From assembly GCF_938030725.1 (NCBI RefSeq), contig NZ_CALHIQ010000052.1, positions 1 through 5,854 of the forward strand: a DNA stretch of 5,854 nucleotides, in the 5' to 3' direction. Shown here in pieces: positions 5,733-5,854 of this stretch. The translations under genes and the position numbers were made by a program. The stretch's first letter is position 1. The number at the start of each line of letters is the position of its first letter. The DNA is from an uncultured Fretibacterium sp. GTDB taxonomy: Bacteria > Synergistota > Synergistia > Synergistales > Aminobacteriaceae. The notes under the pieces are model-generated. The model was not told the DNA's origin. It searched no databases and was given only the letters and a program-made list of their open reading frames with translations.

Positions 5733-5854
5733 TTATCCGTGGTTTTGGGGCGACTCCTCCACAATGCGCTTCAGCCTCTCCGTGTCGATGGGCAACTTCC
5801 CCAGCTCCTTGCCCCACCGGACGTACGCCTCGACGTTCTCCGCGGGGGTGAAGA
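5733..5854 (-). CDS. C-terminal end of an unrecognised protein (partial)
   Basis: An open minus-strand frame enters at the right edge and ends with TAA at 5735-5733. About 39 complete residues are present, from FTPAENVEAYVRWGKELGKL to VEESPQNHG. The amphipathic, charged helical pattern and natural-looking codon choice, with GC-rich third positions like the neighbouring genes, suggest a genuine protein end rather than chance. I cannot name the family from this piece. It is on the same strand as the pxp cassette but about 560 bases upstream of ycsI, with a transposase remnant between, so it is probably not part of the same operon. No clear terminator follows the stop. Confidence 0.6.
   Translation of the reverse strand, partial: FTPAENVEAYVRWGKELGKLPIDTERLKRIVEESPQNHG

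Noticed and set aside
5455..5817. Minus-strand open frame of 120 codons
   Set aside because: It overlaps the upstream gene's C-terminus in another frame and runs antisense to the transposase remnant; its translation is low-complexity and resembles no family.

Overview
The window is GC-rich bacterial DNA. All recognisable intact genes lie on the minus strand, so the transcription order runs from high to low coordinates. It holds a compact 5-oxoproline (pyroglutamate) / glutamate utilisation cassette. Its gene content matches the Bacillus subtilis ycsF-ycsG-ycsI-kipI-kipA cluster, but in a different order: ycsI (DUF1445), an NRAMP-like transporter, pxpB, pxpC, pxpA. This set, followed by a selenium-metabolism yedF gene, would fit an amino-acid-fermenting anaerobe such as a member of Synergistota or a GC-rich Firmicute. 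That placement is an inference from gene content and composition only, and is weak.

Layout from the right edge. At 5733-5854 is the C-terminal end of an unrecognised protein that enters from outside the window. Next comes about 560 bases without an intact gene, which contains a decayed plus-strand piece of an IS30-family transposase (about 5459-5668) and a weak candidate promoter near 5223-5251. The cassette follows: ycsI (4369-5169), NRAMP-like transporter (3106-4311), pxpB (2306-3037), pxpC (1239-2309) and pxpA (458-1219). pxpB and pxpC overlap by 4 bases, pxpC and pxpA are 19 bases apart, and the other gaps are 57 and 68 bases. yedF (1-397, cut by the left edge) lies 60 bases downstream of pxpA. 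It has its own strong ribosome binding site and a perfect TATAAT box, so it may be transcribed separately.

How the genes may work together: PxpA, PxpB and PxpC form the prokaryotic ATP-dependent 5-oxoprolinase, which opens 5-oxo-L-proline to L-glutamate. YcsI belongs to the family related to D-glutamate cyclase (D-glutamate to 5-oxo-D-proline). The transporter has the NRAMP fold signature but lacks the Asp-Pro-Gly-Asn metal-binding motif of the first membrane helix, so it is unlikely to be an ordinary Mn/Fe importer. A role in bringing in 5-oxoproline or a related compound is a reasonable inference.

For three genes (ycsI, transporter, pxpB) the longest open frame starts too far upstream. In each case a Shine-Dalgarno sequence points to a shorter protein, and those starts are used here. 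No tRNA, rRNA, CRISPR array or complete mobile element was seen. The cassette is a known type; the points most worth following are the metal-ligand-less transporter and the transposase remnant.
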